The notes beneath the pieces were generated by a model. It saw only the letters and a list, made by a program, of their open reading frames with translations. It searched no databases and was not told the origin of the DNA. A program made the translations under genes and the position numbers. From Cyanobacteria bacterium FACHB-DQ100 (GTDB lineage Bacteria; Cyanobacteriota; Cyanobacteriia; Leptolyngbyales; Leptolyngbyaceae), in assembly GCA_014695195.1 (NCBI GenBank), contig JACJNW010000028.1, positions 1,136,994-1,200,993 on the forward strand: 64,000 nucleotides of DNA, given 5' to 3'. This document shows positions 8,740 to 17,588 of the stretch, piece by piece. The first letter of the stretch is position 1. Each line of letters begins with the position of its first letter.

Positions 8740-10200
8740 ATGGTGTCATTGCCAACCAAGGCTGAGTTGCTTAGCCGTCTTTCGTCTCGTCCCCAGATTC
8801 ATCATTGGGATGCGCTGCCGCTCCCAGAGTCTGCACTGTTTGGAACCGATGGTATTCGAGGAAAAGCAGGAGAGTTATTAACTGCGCCGCTCGCCATGCA
8901 GGTTGGCTACTGGGCAGGGCAAGTGTTGGGATCGGGCAATCATGCGCCTGTGATCATCGGTCAGGATTCGCGCAATTCGAGCAATATGCTAGCAATGGCG
9001 CTTTCTGCTGGATTGACTGCTGCTGGAATTGAGGTGTGGGACTTGGGTTTGTGTCCGACTCCGGTGGTGGCACATTTGACGCATCACAGTGAAGCGATCG
9101 GCGGTGTGATGATCTCTGCCAGCCACAATCCGCCCGAAGATAACGGCATTAAATTCTTCAATTCGGATGGCTCGAAGCTGGCGCTAGAACTTCAGCAGCA
9201 AATCGAAGCTGGATTGCGGGGTGAAGGCAAAATTGCGACGATTTCCCAGCAGTGGGGACAGCATTTTCATCGTCCAGAGTTGATTAATCATTACATTGAC
9301 GCGATTCAAACGCCTTTAGTCACAGAATCTGAGCAACCGCTAGCAGGATTGCGCGTTGTCTTAGATTTAGCGTGGGGTGCAGCAACGCGATCGGCAACCG
9401 AAGTGTTTCGCGCTTTAGGGGCGGAAGTGATTGCCCTGCATGAAATTCCAGATGGCGATCGCATTAATGTAAACTGCGGTTCTACTCATTTAAATCTGCT
9501 GAAAGCGGCGGTGATCGAACAGTCTGCGGATGTCGGATTTGCCTTTGATGGCGATGCCGATCGAGTGTTAGCAGTCGATGCTCAAGGCCGCACGGTGGAT
9601 GGAGATTACATTCTCTACTTATGGGGACAGCAGCTTTTATCAGCGGGTCAACTTCCAGGGGCGACGATCGTCGCAACCGTAATGTCAAATCTTGGGTTTG
9701 AACGTGCCTGGGAAAAGTTGGGCGGACGCTTAATCCGGGCGGCTGTGGGCGATCAGTATGTTCATGCCGAAATGGTGAAATGCGGTGCGGCTCTGGGCGG
9801 CGAGCAATCTGGACATATTCTTTGTCCGCAGCATAGCGTCAGTGGCGATGGATTATTAACCGCACTGCATTTAGCGAATTTGATTGTACAATCAGGCGTT
9901 TCGCTCTCGCAATTGGTCGATCGCAGTTTCAAAACCTATCCGCAACTGCTGCGGAATGTACGAGTTGAAGATCGAGCCTTACGCATGAACTGGAATAAGA
10001 ATCAGGCGGTACAGAACGCGATCGCGCAGGCTGAGGCGGCAATGGGCAACCAAGGGCGAGTTCTGGTACGCGCATCGGGGACTGAACCTGTGATTCGGGT
10101 GATGGTCGAAGCTGAAAATGCAGAACTCGCAACCTACTGGACAGAGCAACTGGTTTCGACCGTGCAGCGGCATTTAACCGTGGAGAAGCATCTGAGCTAG
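8740..10200 (+). CDS. glmM: Phosphoglucosamine mutase
   Basis: A 486-residue alpha-D-phosphohexomutase that interconverts glucosamine-6-P and glucosamine-1-P for UDP-GlcNAc and peptidoglycan synthesis. Visible signatures are [12 protein letters not shown] at residues 34-45, the catalytic phosphoserine loop [17 protein letters not shown] (Ser128), the metal-binding DGDADR loop near residue 270, the sugar-binding GGEQSGH loop, and the C-terminal phosphate-binding [15 protein letters not shown]. Together the GTDGIRG start and GEQSGH favour GlmM over phosphoglucomutase. Its N-terminus is about 30 residues longer than E. coli GlmM, which I recall as usual for cyanobacteria. Confidence 0.92.
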   Translation: MVSLPTKAELLSRLSSRPQIHHWDALPLPESALFGTDGIRGKAGELLTAPLAMQVGYWAGQVLGSGNHAPVIIGQDSRNSSNMLAMALSAGLTAAGIEVWDLGLCPTPVVAHLTHHSEAIGGVMISASHNPPEDNGIKFFNSDGSKLALELQQQIEAGLRGEGKIATISQQWGQHFHRPELINHYIDAIQTPLVTESEQPLAGLRVVLDLAWGAATRSATEVFRALGAEVIALHEIPDGDRINVNCGSTHLNLLKAAVIEQSADVGFAFDGDADRVLAVDAQGRTVDGDYILYLWGQQLLSAGQLPGATIVATVMSNLGFERAWEKLGGRLIRAAVGDQYVHAEMVKCGAALGGEQSGHILCPQHSVSGDGLLTALHLANLIVQSGVSLSQLVDRSFKTYPQLLRNVRVEDRALRMNWNKNQAVQNAIAQAEAAMGNQGRVLVRASGTEPVIRVMVEAENAELATYWTEQLVSTVQRHLTVEKHLS

Positions 10201-10231
10201 GTGATAGGCGCGATCGCAGCCGTAAGTTCGT

Positions 10232-10268
10232 AGCCGTAAGTGATGTCAATGCTCGATCGCTTACGGCT
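10232..10268. terminator. Hairpin between convergent glmM and kinase genes
   Basis: A 13-bp stem with one G-T wobble (AGCCGTAAGTGAT at 10232-10244 and ATCGCTTACGGCT at 10256-10268) encloses an 11-nt loop. A direct copy of AGCCGTAAG lies just upstream at about 10218. No long T-tract follows, so it may be a transcription-barrier hairpin or a repeat element instead of a classic intrinsic terminator. Confidence 0.4.
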
Positions 10269-10281
10269 TGCGAGAGCGGGA

Positions 10282-11274
10282 TTAAAACATTTGCCAATCC
10301 GGAGATTTGAGTTGCTTCAATTGCTCAACTCGTTTGCGAAAAAACTGTTCATCTAAACGGCTGTAATTGTGGCGAAGTGCATAAGTTAAGCAAATCGACC
10401 ACATCCAAATATGGGCAGTTTGTGTAAATGCAGAAATCGCTTCAAGCTCAAACGCTTTGAGCGGGGACACCGATTGGTATCCTTGCAGAAAAGCCTCTCT
10501 GACTCGCCGACTGATGCCCGTACTCAACGCAACTTGACGAAACTTGCCAAGCTCAAACGCTCTCCAACCAAAGCCGCATTGATCAAAATCAAATAGAGTC
10601 GGCTGATCCGCCTCATTAAAGTGCGTGTTGCCACTATGCGGATCGCCCCAGCAAATTCCCCAGTAAGGTGCCGATCGCGGAAAGTTTTTCAGTGCAAACT
10701 TAATCTGCTCGATCGCCGCTTCGATATAAGCCTGATCCTCAAGCTGCAAAAAAGGCGAAATCTCACTCCAAGAATCGTTGAGCAAATAATCGAGCGTCAA
10801 GGGCTTACGATCGAATGTACAGTCAAACTCCAGCCCCGCTTGGTGTACTTTTGCCAGCGTCTCACCCAATCTTGTGGCTTGCCGAATACTCAGATCACCA
10901 ATCGGGACACCTCCGGGCGCATACGTAAACAGAGCCGCATAGCGATCGCCCTCCGGCGCAGAAATGACGATCGACAGTTTGCCCGCTTCCGTCTTTAAAG
11001 GATATGCCACAGGCAAGCCGCGCTGATGTAGAAAATTTAGCAGTGCTAACTCAAAATCGATATCGGCTTGAGAACGCCAGTCCCAGTGTGAAATTCTTAG
11101 GACATAGGCAGCGCGATCGGTTTCGATCAGATAGACATCGCTCAATCCCCGACACCAAAACTGACAGTTTCTCACCGTTCCAAGGTCGTAGCACGATAAA
11201 ATCCTTGCCACGATCGCCCTTGGATCGATCGTAGAATACAGGACAGGAAACAGATCGGCGGTGAGAGATCGCAT
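10282..11274 (-). CDS. APH-family small-molecule or protein kinase
   Basis: A 330-residue protein of the aminoglycoside phosphotransferase / homoserine kinase type II / SrkA fold. The catalytic loop WGDPHSGN is at residues 209-216 (Asp211 catalytic, Asn216 metal-binding) and the second metal motif LFDFDQCG is near 228-234. An N-lobe with YVLRISH (57-63) plays the role of the ATP-anchoring strand. Length and motif spacing fit the family. Such proteins phosphorylate antibiotics, homoserine, choline or protein Ser/Thr, and nothing here fixes the substrate. It is convergent with glmM and not in an obvious operon. Confidence 0.8.
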   Translation of the reverse strand: MRSLTADLFPVLYSTIDPRAIVARILSCYDLGTVRNCQFWCRGLSDVYLIETDRAAYVLRISHWDWRSQADIDFELALLNFLHQRGLPVAYPLKTEAGKLSIVISAPEGDRYAALFTYAPGGVPIGDLSIRQATRLGETLAKVHQAGLEFDCTFDRKPLTLDYLLNDSWSEISPFLQLEDQAYIEAAIEQIKFALKNFPRSAPYWGICWGDPHSGNTHFNEADQPTLFDFDQCGFGWRAFELGKFRQVALSTGISRRVREAFLQGYQSVSPLKAFELEAISAFTQTAHIWMWSICLTYALRHNYSRLDEQFFRKRVEQLKQLKSPDWQMF

Positions 11275-11360
11275 TGATACAAGGAGCGGCAGCGCTTTTG
11301 TTATCCTCCATACTGCGCTAGAACTCCACCCACAATGGTCAAGTTTGATACGAAATGCAG

Positions 11361-13511
11361 TTAATTTCGGGCGATTAACGCTGCTGCAACCATGACGAGA
11401 TGATCGGGTTCGACAGGTTTTGCCACATGTCGCGCAAATCCCGCTGCGATCGCCTGCTGTTGAGCCATTTCTCCGGCAAAGGCACTCAGCGCGATCGCTG
11501 GAACTCTTTGTTCTGGCTTGAGGCTTCTGAGCAATTGATAGCCATCCATCTCTGGCATTCCGACATCGCTGATCAAGAGATCGGTCTGATGATGAGCCAG
11601 AATCTTCAGCGCTCCGATCGCGCAGTCCGCCCGCTGAACGCTTGCCCCTGCCGATTCAAGCACATACGCGACAAAATCCCGCGAATCCAATTCATCATCC
11701 ACGACTAAGATCCGGATTCCTTCGAGGCAAGGTCTAGGCTCTGGCGGGTCAAGGTTTGACTGCAACGCTGCGATCGCGTTACTTAACGGGAGCGTCACGG
11801 TAAAGACGGCACCTTGATTTTCACCCCCACTTTCGGCGCGGATGGTGCCACCATGGAGCTCGACAATCTGACGCACGATCGCTAAACCCAAGCCTAGCCC
11901 CCCGAACTTGCGCGTGGTCGCGCTGTCAGCCTGACGAAACCGATCGAAGACATACGGTAAAAACTCAGCATCAATTCCCTTGCCGGTGTCGATGACTTGA
12001 ATTTGCGCCGATCGATCAAACTGCGTTAAGCGCACTTCAACCCGACCCCCTTCCGGTGTAAACTTCACCGAATTCGAGAGCAAATTACACACAACTTGCT
12101 GTAACCGTGCCGCATCTCCTAGCACGATCGCAGAAGCTTCGATGCGCGTTTGAATTTGAATCCTTTTCGCATTGGCAGCAAGCCGAATCGTTTCGATCGC
12201 CGTAGTCATTACTCTAGATAAGTTTACCGATCGCACATCCAGCATTAACTTACCTTGCAAAATTCGCGAAATGTCCAGCAAATCCTCGATCAATTGGGTC
12301 AGTTGTACCGCATTGCGCTCGATCGTTGCCAAGGCTTTATCCTGGCTTTCGAGGCTGACTTTGCTCGATCGTAGGAGTTTCGTCCAGCCCAAAATGGGAC
12401 TGAGTGGCGTTCTCAGCTCATGCGATAAAACCGCGAGAAATTCATCTTTCATCCGGTTGGCGGCTTCGGCTTGCTCTCTCGCAGCCCGTTCAGCTTCTGA
12501 CACTCGTATTCGATTGAGTTCTGTCGCAATTCGCAGCGCAAAAATGGTTAATAGCGACTCTGCAAGCTGTACATTTTCTAGCGGCTTGCTGTGCATAATC
12601 CCCAATAGTCCCAAAGGGTTTTCTCTTGAGTCAAAGAAAGGCACAGCGATATAGCCTTCGATGTTCAAGGGTGCAAGCAGTGGCGCATCGGGAAACAGCG
12701 CTTGCACCCGACGCGGGTAAGAGCAAAGCTTGCGATTTGCGATCGCCTTCTTGCAAGGCGTGTCATCGATTAGATAGTCGAAGTTATCGACATTTTGACC
12801 ATGAGCGCAAACTGCGATCGTTTGCACGGTCTGTTGCGCGGGTTCAGCTAAGCGCCCGATGTAGACATAATCGACCGATAAAGCCTTAGCTAAGTGTAGA
12901 ACCAACGCATCAAAAAACGCTTGTCCGGTGACGGCTGAAACGCCCTGCGTTACTTCCAATAATGCTGCATCGGTTTGAGCAATTTTTCGGGCGGCAAGTC
13001 TTAGCTCTAGCTCATCCATCACCATCGCGGCTAAATCAACGAGCGTTTCTCGCTGCTCAGCACCCAAGTCATCGTGCGGCTGGCTATCTAATAAACAGAG
13101 TGTTCCTAAGTTGTAGCCATCTTGGGTGATCAGGGGTGCGCCTGCATAAAAGCGTAAACCCGGTTCTGCCATCGCAAACGGATTACAAGCGAAGCGATCG
13201 TCCTTGCGCGTATCGGGAATCACTAAAATTCCGTTATAAAGTACGGCAACGTTGCAGATCGCGTCGTTGCGCGGAACTTCTGGAAGATTAAACCCCTGAC
13301 ACGACTTAAACCAAGCGCGATTTTCATCTACTAAAGAAACAATCGCGATCGGGACATTGAACAATCGAGCTGCGAGTTTGGTGATGCGATCGAAAGCCTC
13401 CTCGGCAGGTGTATCCAGAATGTTGTATCGCAGCAGTGCTTCTATCCGCTCTGCGTCGTTTTCAGGTCGTAAGGATTCTGGAGAAGTCTCTTGAATCAAA
13501 GCGTCGGCCAT
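11361..13511 (-). CDS. Hybrid histidine kinase, GAF-GAF-HisKA-HATPase-REC
   Basis: A 716-residue cytoplasmic protein. Residues 20-175 form a GAF domain of the type that begins with RYNILDTPAEEAFDRI. A second GAF domain spans about 185-335. A short coiled coil (335-355) leads to HisKA with FLAVLSHELRTPLSPILGW (His364), then HATPase_c with DTGKGI and FGGLGLGLAIVRQ. A receiver (about 595-716) carries LLISDVGMPEMDGYQLL and the late Lys motif HVAKPVEP. I chose the ATG at 13511. The longer frame needs a TTG at 13553 and adds an unconserved stretch. The kinase and receiver module resembles those at 33.8, 44.2 and 53.4 kb in this window. Confidence 0.92.
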   Translation of the reverse strand: MADALIQETSPESLRPENDAERIEALLRYNILDTPAEEAFDRITKLAARLFNVPIAIVSLVDENRAWFKSCQGFNLPEVPRNDAICNVAVLYNGILVIPDTRKDDRFACNPFAMAEPGLRFYAGAPLITQDGYNLGTLCLLDSQPHDDLGAEQRETLVDLAAMVMDELELRLAARKIAQTDAALLEVTQGVSAVTGQAFFDALVLHLAKALSVDYVYIGRLAEPAQQTVQTIAVCAHGQNVDNFDYLIDDTPCKKAIANRKLCSYPRRVQALFPDAPLLAPLNIEGYIAVPFFDSRENPLGLLGIMHSKPLENVQLAESLLTIFALRIATELNRIRVSEAERAAREQAEAANRMKDEFLAVLSHELRTPLSPILGWTKLLRSSKVSLESQDKALATIERNAVQLTQLIEDLLDISRILQGKLMLDVRSVNLSRVMTTAIETIRLAANAKRIQIQTRIEASAIVLGDAARLQQVVCNLLSNSVKFTPEGGRVEVRLTQFDRSAQIQVIDTGKGIDAEFLPYVFDRFRQADSATTRKFGGLGLGLAIVRQIVELHGGTIRAESGGENQGAVFTVTLPLSNAIAALQSNLDPPEPRPCLEGIRILVVDDELDSRDFVAYVLESAGASVQRADCAIGALKILAHHQTDLLISDVGMPEMDGYQLLRSLKPEQRVPAIALSAFAGEMAQQQAIAAGFARHVAKPVEPDHLVMVAAALIARN

Positions 13512-13704
13512 AAGAATTGAACAAGAACCGTGAGTTCGGGAACAGTGGGTCAAACGATCGCTAGAATTTCTATCTTAGTATCAGAGATTTTTTGCTTGTA
13601 TACAGATGTTTCTCAACCTACAACGTTCTTTTGTTCGTGGGACTCTAGCTAAGGGAGGGATCTCTACCAGTACACTGAGAGGAGAACATTCAAGGAATAG
13701 TTTC

Positions 13705-14664
13705 GTGATTCGAGTTGGACTGGTCGGAACCGGATATGCCGCGAAGCTGAGAGCAGAAGCGGTGAATCAAGACGATCGAGCAAAATTAGTTGGTGTAGCA
13801 GGACATCAACCTGATAAAACGGCGGAATTTGGGCATACGCACCAAACCCAAGCGTTTAATGCTTGGCAAGAATTGATTCAAGCGGTTGATTTAGTCATCA
13901 TCTGCGGCGTGAACTCAGAGCATAGTGAGATCGCAGAATCTGCGCTCGAATCCGGTCGTCATGTCGTGGTCGAATATCCGTTGGCGATCGATCTTGAATC
14001 TGCAACGCGAGTAATTGAACTCGCTCATGCTCGAAATCGCTTACTGCATGTCGAACATATCGAGATTTTGGGCGGAGTGCATCAAGCCTTTTTGCGATCG
14101 CTTTCTCAAGTTGGTACGCCGTTTTATGCTCGGTATGCGACCGCAACGCCGCAACATCCTGCACCTCCGAAATGGACATACACGCGATCGCTGTTCGGTT
14201 TTCCATTGGTGGGTGCCTTATCGCGACTGCACCGATTGATTCATGCGTTTGGGCAAGTTGAATCGGTGAGCTGTCAGAATCGCTATTGGAATTTGAACGC
14301 CGATCGTTACACAGGTTGTCTCTGTAAGGCGCAACTGCAATTTAAGAGTGGGGTGATTGCAGATGTGGTGTACGGCAAGGGTGAAACACTTTGGACACCG
14401 GAGCGCAAGTTAGAAGTTCAGGGCGATCGTGGTGCATTAATCTTTGATGGTGATGAAGGTGCATTCGTGAATTCGGAAGGGGTGAGCGCGATCGAGGTCG
14501 GTGCGAGACGGGGATTGTTTACCAAGGATACGAGCGCTGTTTTAGATCATTTACTGAACGGAGCGCCGTTATATGTTCAACCCGAAGAGAGCTTATATAC
14601 ATTGAAAGTTGCGATCGCTGCTCAACGATCGGCAGAACAGGGACAAACGATCGCGATCGAATAA
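13705..14664 (+). CDS. bvdR: Biliverdin reductase BvdR (Gfo/Idh/MocA fold)
   Basis: A 319-residue oxidoreductase with Rossmann motif GLVGTGYAAKLRAEA at the N-terminus. From residue 115 onward it follows the remembered Synechocystis BvdR (Slr1784) pattern closely: LLHVEHIEILGGVHQA, ARYAT followed by PAPPKWTY, FGFPLVGALSRLHRL, VVYGKGE and RRGLFTKDTSAVLDHLL. BvdR reduces biliverdin IXalpha to bilirubin with NAD(P)H and affects phycobilisome pigmentation. I chose the GTG at 13705, with AAGGA eight bases upstream. An ATG 99 bp upstream would add a non-family extension. Sequence-only pipelines would likely call it a generic Gfo/Idh/MocA oxidoreductase. Confidence 0.85.
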   Translation: MIRVGLVGTGYAAKLRAEAVNQDDRAKLVGVAGHQPDKTAEFGHTHQTQAFNAWQELIQAVDLVIICGVNSEHSEIAESALESGRHVVVEYPLAIDLESATRVIELAHARNRLLHVEHIEILGGVHQAFLRSLSQVGTPFYARYATATPQHPAPPKWTYTRSLFGFPLVGALSRLHRLIHAFGQVESVSCQNRYWNLNADRYTGCLCKAQLQFKSGVIADVVYGKGETLWTPERKLEVQGDRGALIFDGDEGAFVNSEGVSAIEVGARRGLFTKDTSAVLDHLLNGAPLYVQPEESLYTLKVAIAAQRSAEQGQTIAIE

Positions 14665-14841
14665 TTACTCAGGTTGGAATTCAATGATCGCAGCGATCTC
14701 GCTACAAATTTTTTGCGTTTGTTCTTCAAAGAGTTGTTCAATGCACCGGATAAATCGTTGAGCATCAACTTCTTCATAATTCTCATTCTTGCGTCTGGTG
14801 CTGAATCCCTTAGAATAAATATTTGGCTTGCGATTCTTCAT
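14665..14841 (-). CDS. Possible small protein convergent with bvdR
   Basis: A 58-residue frame starting at an ATG at 14841 and ending immediately next to the bvdR stop. The product is basic at the N-terminus (MKNRKPNIYSKGF) and acidic or amphipathic toward the C-terminus (QKICSEIAAIIEFQPE), with two Cys. The tail-to-tail packing and protein-like composition argue for a real gene. The weak ribosome binding site and the divergent overlap zone with the JAMM gene argue against. I do not recognise a family. Confidence 0.4.
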   Translation of the reverse strand: MKNRKPNIYSKGFSTRRKNENYEEVDAQRFIRCIEQLFEEQTQKICSEIAAIIEFQPE

Positions 14842-14847
14842 CCTGTC

Positions 14848-15282
14848 GTGATTCTCAGACTCAACTCTCAGCATCTTGTGAGCATTCGTGTTCATGCCGA
14901 GCGCACCTATCCAGACGAGTGCTGCGGCTTGCTGTTGGGCAAGAGTGACCCCACTGGGAAAACCGTCATGGAAGTGAAAGCAACGGAGAATCGATGGAGT
15001 GACGACGAGAGCGGTCTGACCAGAAAGCGTCAATATGAAATTGCACCAGAAGAAATGCTGGCAGCGATGAAAGAAGCTCGATCGCAAGGTCTCGATATTA
15101 TTGGGATCTATCACTCACATCCGGATCAGCCAGCAGTGCCTTCAGAATGCGATCGTGCAGCGGCATGGTCGGCTTATAGTTATGCGATCGTGTCAGTGTC
15201 TGAAGGCAAATCGGTTGACCTTCGCTGCTGGAGCCTCGACGATCAACAGGTTTTCCAACCGGAAGAACTCTTGATCACCTGA
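14848..15282 (+). CDS. JAMM/MPN-family metalloprotease (M67)
   Basis: A 144-residue single-domain JAMM protein. From the GTG start at 14848, Glu25 (in YPDECCGLLLG) and the zinc motif HSHPDQPAVPSECD (His90, His92, Ser100, Asp103) form the complete catalytic set of the Mov34/MPN/PAD-1 family. Known bacterial relatives such as Mycobacterium Mec+ release amino acids or sulfur from ubiquitin-like sulfur carriers. The frame is open further upstream to an ATG at 14674, but that extension is not family-like and overlaps bvdR's neighbour. The E1-like/rhodanese gene follows 83 bp later in the same direction, so both probably act in one sulfur-carrier pathway. Confidence 0.85.
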   Translation: MILRLNSQHLVSIRVHAERTYPDECCGLLLGKSDPTGKTVMEVKATENRWSDDESGLTRKRQYEIAPEEMLAAMKEARSQGLDIIGIYHSHPDQPAVPSECDRAAAWSAYSYAIVSVSEGKSVDLRCWSLDDQQVFQPEELLIT

Positions 15283-15365
15283 AGGAACTTCCCTAATTCG
15301 AGCGAACACGTACCTGTGTAGCAAAGCTATCGAATTGATTTTGTCAACTTGTTCAGCGACGCACC

Positions 15366-16544
15366 ATGCTAAACCCAAATCTGGATGAAATCCAGTTAAC
15401 CAATGATGATTACGCCCGATATTCCAGGCATATTATTTTGCCGGAAGTCGGGCTGGATGGACAGAAAAAACTCAAAGCGGCAAGCGTTCTCTGTGTGGGA
15501 ACAGGCGGACTGGGATCACCGCTATTGTTGTATTTAGCAGCAGCCGGGATCGGACGGATTGGAATTGTCGATTTTGATGTGGTCGATAGTTCTAACCTGC
15601 ATCGCCAAATTATTCACGGGACATCGTGGGTGGGTAAGCCCAAGATCGAATCGGCAAAACAGCGAATTCTTGAGATTAATCCAACCTGTCAAGTGGATTT
15701 GTATGAGACGCGATTGAGTTCTGAGAATGCGCTGCAAATTGCGGAACCCTATGACTTGGTGATCGACGGAACCGATAATTTCCCAACGCGATATCTCGTG
15801 AATGATGTTTGCGTGCTGTTGAATAAGCCGAATGTGTACGGCTCGATTTTCCGGTTTGAGGGACAAGCGACGGTCTTTAACTACGAGGGCGGGCCAAATT
15901 ACCGCGATCTTTATCCAGAACCCCCGCCACCCGGATTGGTGCCTTCTTGTGCTGAGGGCGGTGTTTTAGGCGTGTTGTGCGGCATTATCGGAACGATTCA
16001 GGCGACTGAAGCGGTGAAAATCATTCTCGGACAAGGCAACACGCTCAGTGGGCGACTGTTGTTGTACAACGCGCTAGAGATGAAGTTCCGGGAGCTTAAA
16101 CTGCGTCCGAATCCGGTGCGCCCTGTGATTGAGAAGTTAGTGGATTACGAGGAATTCTGCGGAATTCCGCAAGCAAAAGCGGCTGAAGAACAGGCAAAAG
16201 CAAGTATGCAAGAAATTACGGTGCAGGAATTGAAGCAACTGATCGACAGTGGCGCGATCGGTCAAGAATACGTCTTGCTCGATGTCCGCAATCCCAATGA
16301 GTACGATATTGCTCAGATCCCCGGTTCTGTCTTGATTCCATTACCAGATATCGAGAACGGAAATGGCGTTGAGAAAGTGAAAGAACTGCTCAACGGACAC
16401 AAGTTGATTGCTCACTGCAAAATGGGAGGTCGATCGGCAAAAGCGATCGGTATTCTCAAATCGGCTGGGATTGATGGGATCAACGTGAAAGGCGGAATTA
16501 CTGCCTGGAGTCGCGAAGTCGATCCCTCTGTACCGGAATATTAA
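15366..16544 (+). CDS. moeB: MoeZ-type E1-like adenylyltransferase/sulfurtransferase
   Basis: A 392-residue ThiF/MoeB/HesA-family protein fused to a rhodanese domain. The N-terminal part has RYSRHIILPEVG and the nucleotide-binding loop GTGGLGSP (residues 47-54). It also has the catalytic-type PSCAEGGVLG segment and a Cys-bearing loop. From about residue 285 a rhodanese domain follows, with active-site loop AHCKMGGRSAKA. Such proteins adenylate and then thiolate the C-terminal Gly-Gly of MoaD-, ThiS- or CysO-like carriers for molybdopterin, thiamine or cysteine synthesis. No carrier gene is in the window. The upstream JAMM protease is the natural partner. A strong terminator follows at 16562. 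Confidence 0.9.
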   Translation: MLNPNLDEIQLTNDDYARYSRHIILPEVGLDGQKKLKAASVLCVGTGGLGSPLLLYLAAAGIGRIGIVDFDVVDSSNLHRQIIHGTSWVGKPKIESAKQRILEINPTCQVDLYETRLSSENALQIAEPYDLVIDGTDNFPTRYLVNDVCVLLNKPNVYGSIFRFEGQATVFNYEGGPNYRDLYPEPPPPGLVPSCAEGGVLGVLCGIIGTIQATEAVKIILGQGNTLSGRLLLYNALEMKFRELKLRPNPVRPVIEKLVDYEEFCGIPQAKAAEEQAKASMQEITVQELKQLIDSGAIGQEYVLLDVRNPNEYDIAQIPGSVLIPLPDIENGNGVEKVKELLNGHKLIAHCKMGGRSAKAIGILKSAGIDGINVKGGITAWSREVDPSVPEY

Positions 16545-16561
16545 ACGGCTTGAAAATGCAG

Positions 16562-16595
16562 TTGGGGCAATTTACAGCAATTGCCCCAATTTTTT
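16562..16595 (+). terminator. Rho-independent terminator after moeB
   Basis: A perfect 11-bp inverted repeat (TTGGGGCAATT at 16562-16572 and AATTGCCCCAA at 16579-16589) with a 6-nt loop, followed by six T residues. It begins 17 bp after the moeB stop and reads on the plus strand. The opposite side lacks a T-tract, so it should be unidirectional. Confidence 0.9.
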
Positions 16596-16598
16596 GTG

Positions 16599-17585
16599 TT
16601 ATCCAAACGCCAGCCTTGCTGCCCAAAATCCACCCAAAACAACCAACGCGAGCCAATCAAACCGCTTCAAAATCAACTGGTGCCATTCCACTCGATGCTG
16701 ATTCGGACTGGTAAACCCACGAACCTTCATCGCACTCGCAATCTGCTCTGCTCTCAGCAATAGATTTTGCAACAATCGCTCTGCAACCGATAAACACACC
16801 TGAATCGTGCGGCGAAATCCTAACTTCTTCCAATTGATAGCACGAGTGCGAATCGATCGAATCAAATTCTGAAATTCCTCCAACACCAGCGGAATGAATC
16901 GCAATGACAACGTTAATGTCAATGCAACTTCAGTCACCGGAACATTAAACCGACGCAACGGACGCATCAAATCTTCCAATCCTGCGGTGACTTCTTCTGG
17001 AGCAGTTGTAAGCAAAAATAAGTTCGTACTGTAGATCAGCGTAAACAATAAAGTACCAACCCGGATCGCCAGATCCAACGATCGCCGAGTCACTCGAATC
17101 GGCCCACGCTGAAAGATCACATACTGATAGTCTGTCGGTTGTCTCAACTCTGGGCGCTTTAACTGATTGGCAAGTTGGGTTTGCTCTTTGGGCGCTGCTT
17201 GAAATGGATTGAACCAAGACTGCGGCGGTGCGGGTTTTGGAACCGTGTTCGGTTGCTGCACAAATGCCAGTTCATTTTCAGGCAGTCGAGGACGCGGCTC
17301 AACACTCAAACCATCAGGCGCGATTGCAACCAGCGAAAACACATAGACCGCCAGCAATAACAGCCAGCCCATCTGCTGCCGCCAGACTCGGAGCGGAATC
17401 CGAGACGCTAGAGTTAGTACAATCAACACACCCACGAGCAGCAACCGCCATTCTGCACTCGCCAGTAAGGGAGTTGCTAGAAAACTCATCAACCACGCCA
17501 GCTTTACCCGTGGATCGAGCCGGTGCATCCAGGTGATCGGCTGTTCGAGATACAACCCTAACGGCAGCGATCGCAGTAAATCCAT
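16599..17585 (-). CDS. EcfT/CbiQ-family transmembrane protein
   Basis: A 328-residue integral membrane protein of the cobalt-transport/energy-coupling-factor T family. Hydrophobic segments lie at about 28-62, 70-90, 175-195 and 310-326. A long Pro-rich insertion (about 95-150) sits between helices. The Ala-Arg-Gly coupling signatures typical of EcfT appear as RAEQIASAMKVRGF near residue 285. EcfT normally couples vitamin-binding S components to EcfA ATPases. Neither is nearby. The gene is 3 bp after der, so they are co-transcribed. Confidence 0.8.
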   Translation of the reverse strand: MDLLRSLPLGLYLEQPITWMHRLDPRVKLAWLMSFLATPLLASAEWRLLLVGVLIVLTLASRIPLRVWRQQMGWLLLLAVYVFSLVAIAPDGLSVEPRPRLPENELAFVQQPNTVPKPAPPQSWFNPFQAAPKEQTQLANQLKRPELRQPTDYQYVIFQRGPIRVTRRSLDLAIRVGTLLFTLIYSTNLFLLTTAPEEVTAGLEDLMRPLRRFNVPVTEVALTLTLSLRFIPLVLEEFQNLIRSIRTRAINWKKLGFRRTIQVCLSVAERLLQNLLLRAEQIASAMKVRGFTSPNQHRVEWHQLILKRFDWLALVVLGGFWAARLAFG

Positions 17586-17588
17586 ACG

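Noticed and set aside
13512..13553. TTG start giving a 14-residue longer hybrid kinase
   Set aside because: The extension is Cys/Ser/His-rich, unlike the family, and the ATG at 13511 precedes the conserved N-terminal GAF helix.
14842..15114. Upstream part of the minus-strand open frame opposite the JAMM gene
   Set aside because: It is antisense to the conserved JAMM coding sequence and is Phe/His-rich, as expected for a shadow frame. Only the 3' part beyond the JAMM start is kept as a possible small gene.
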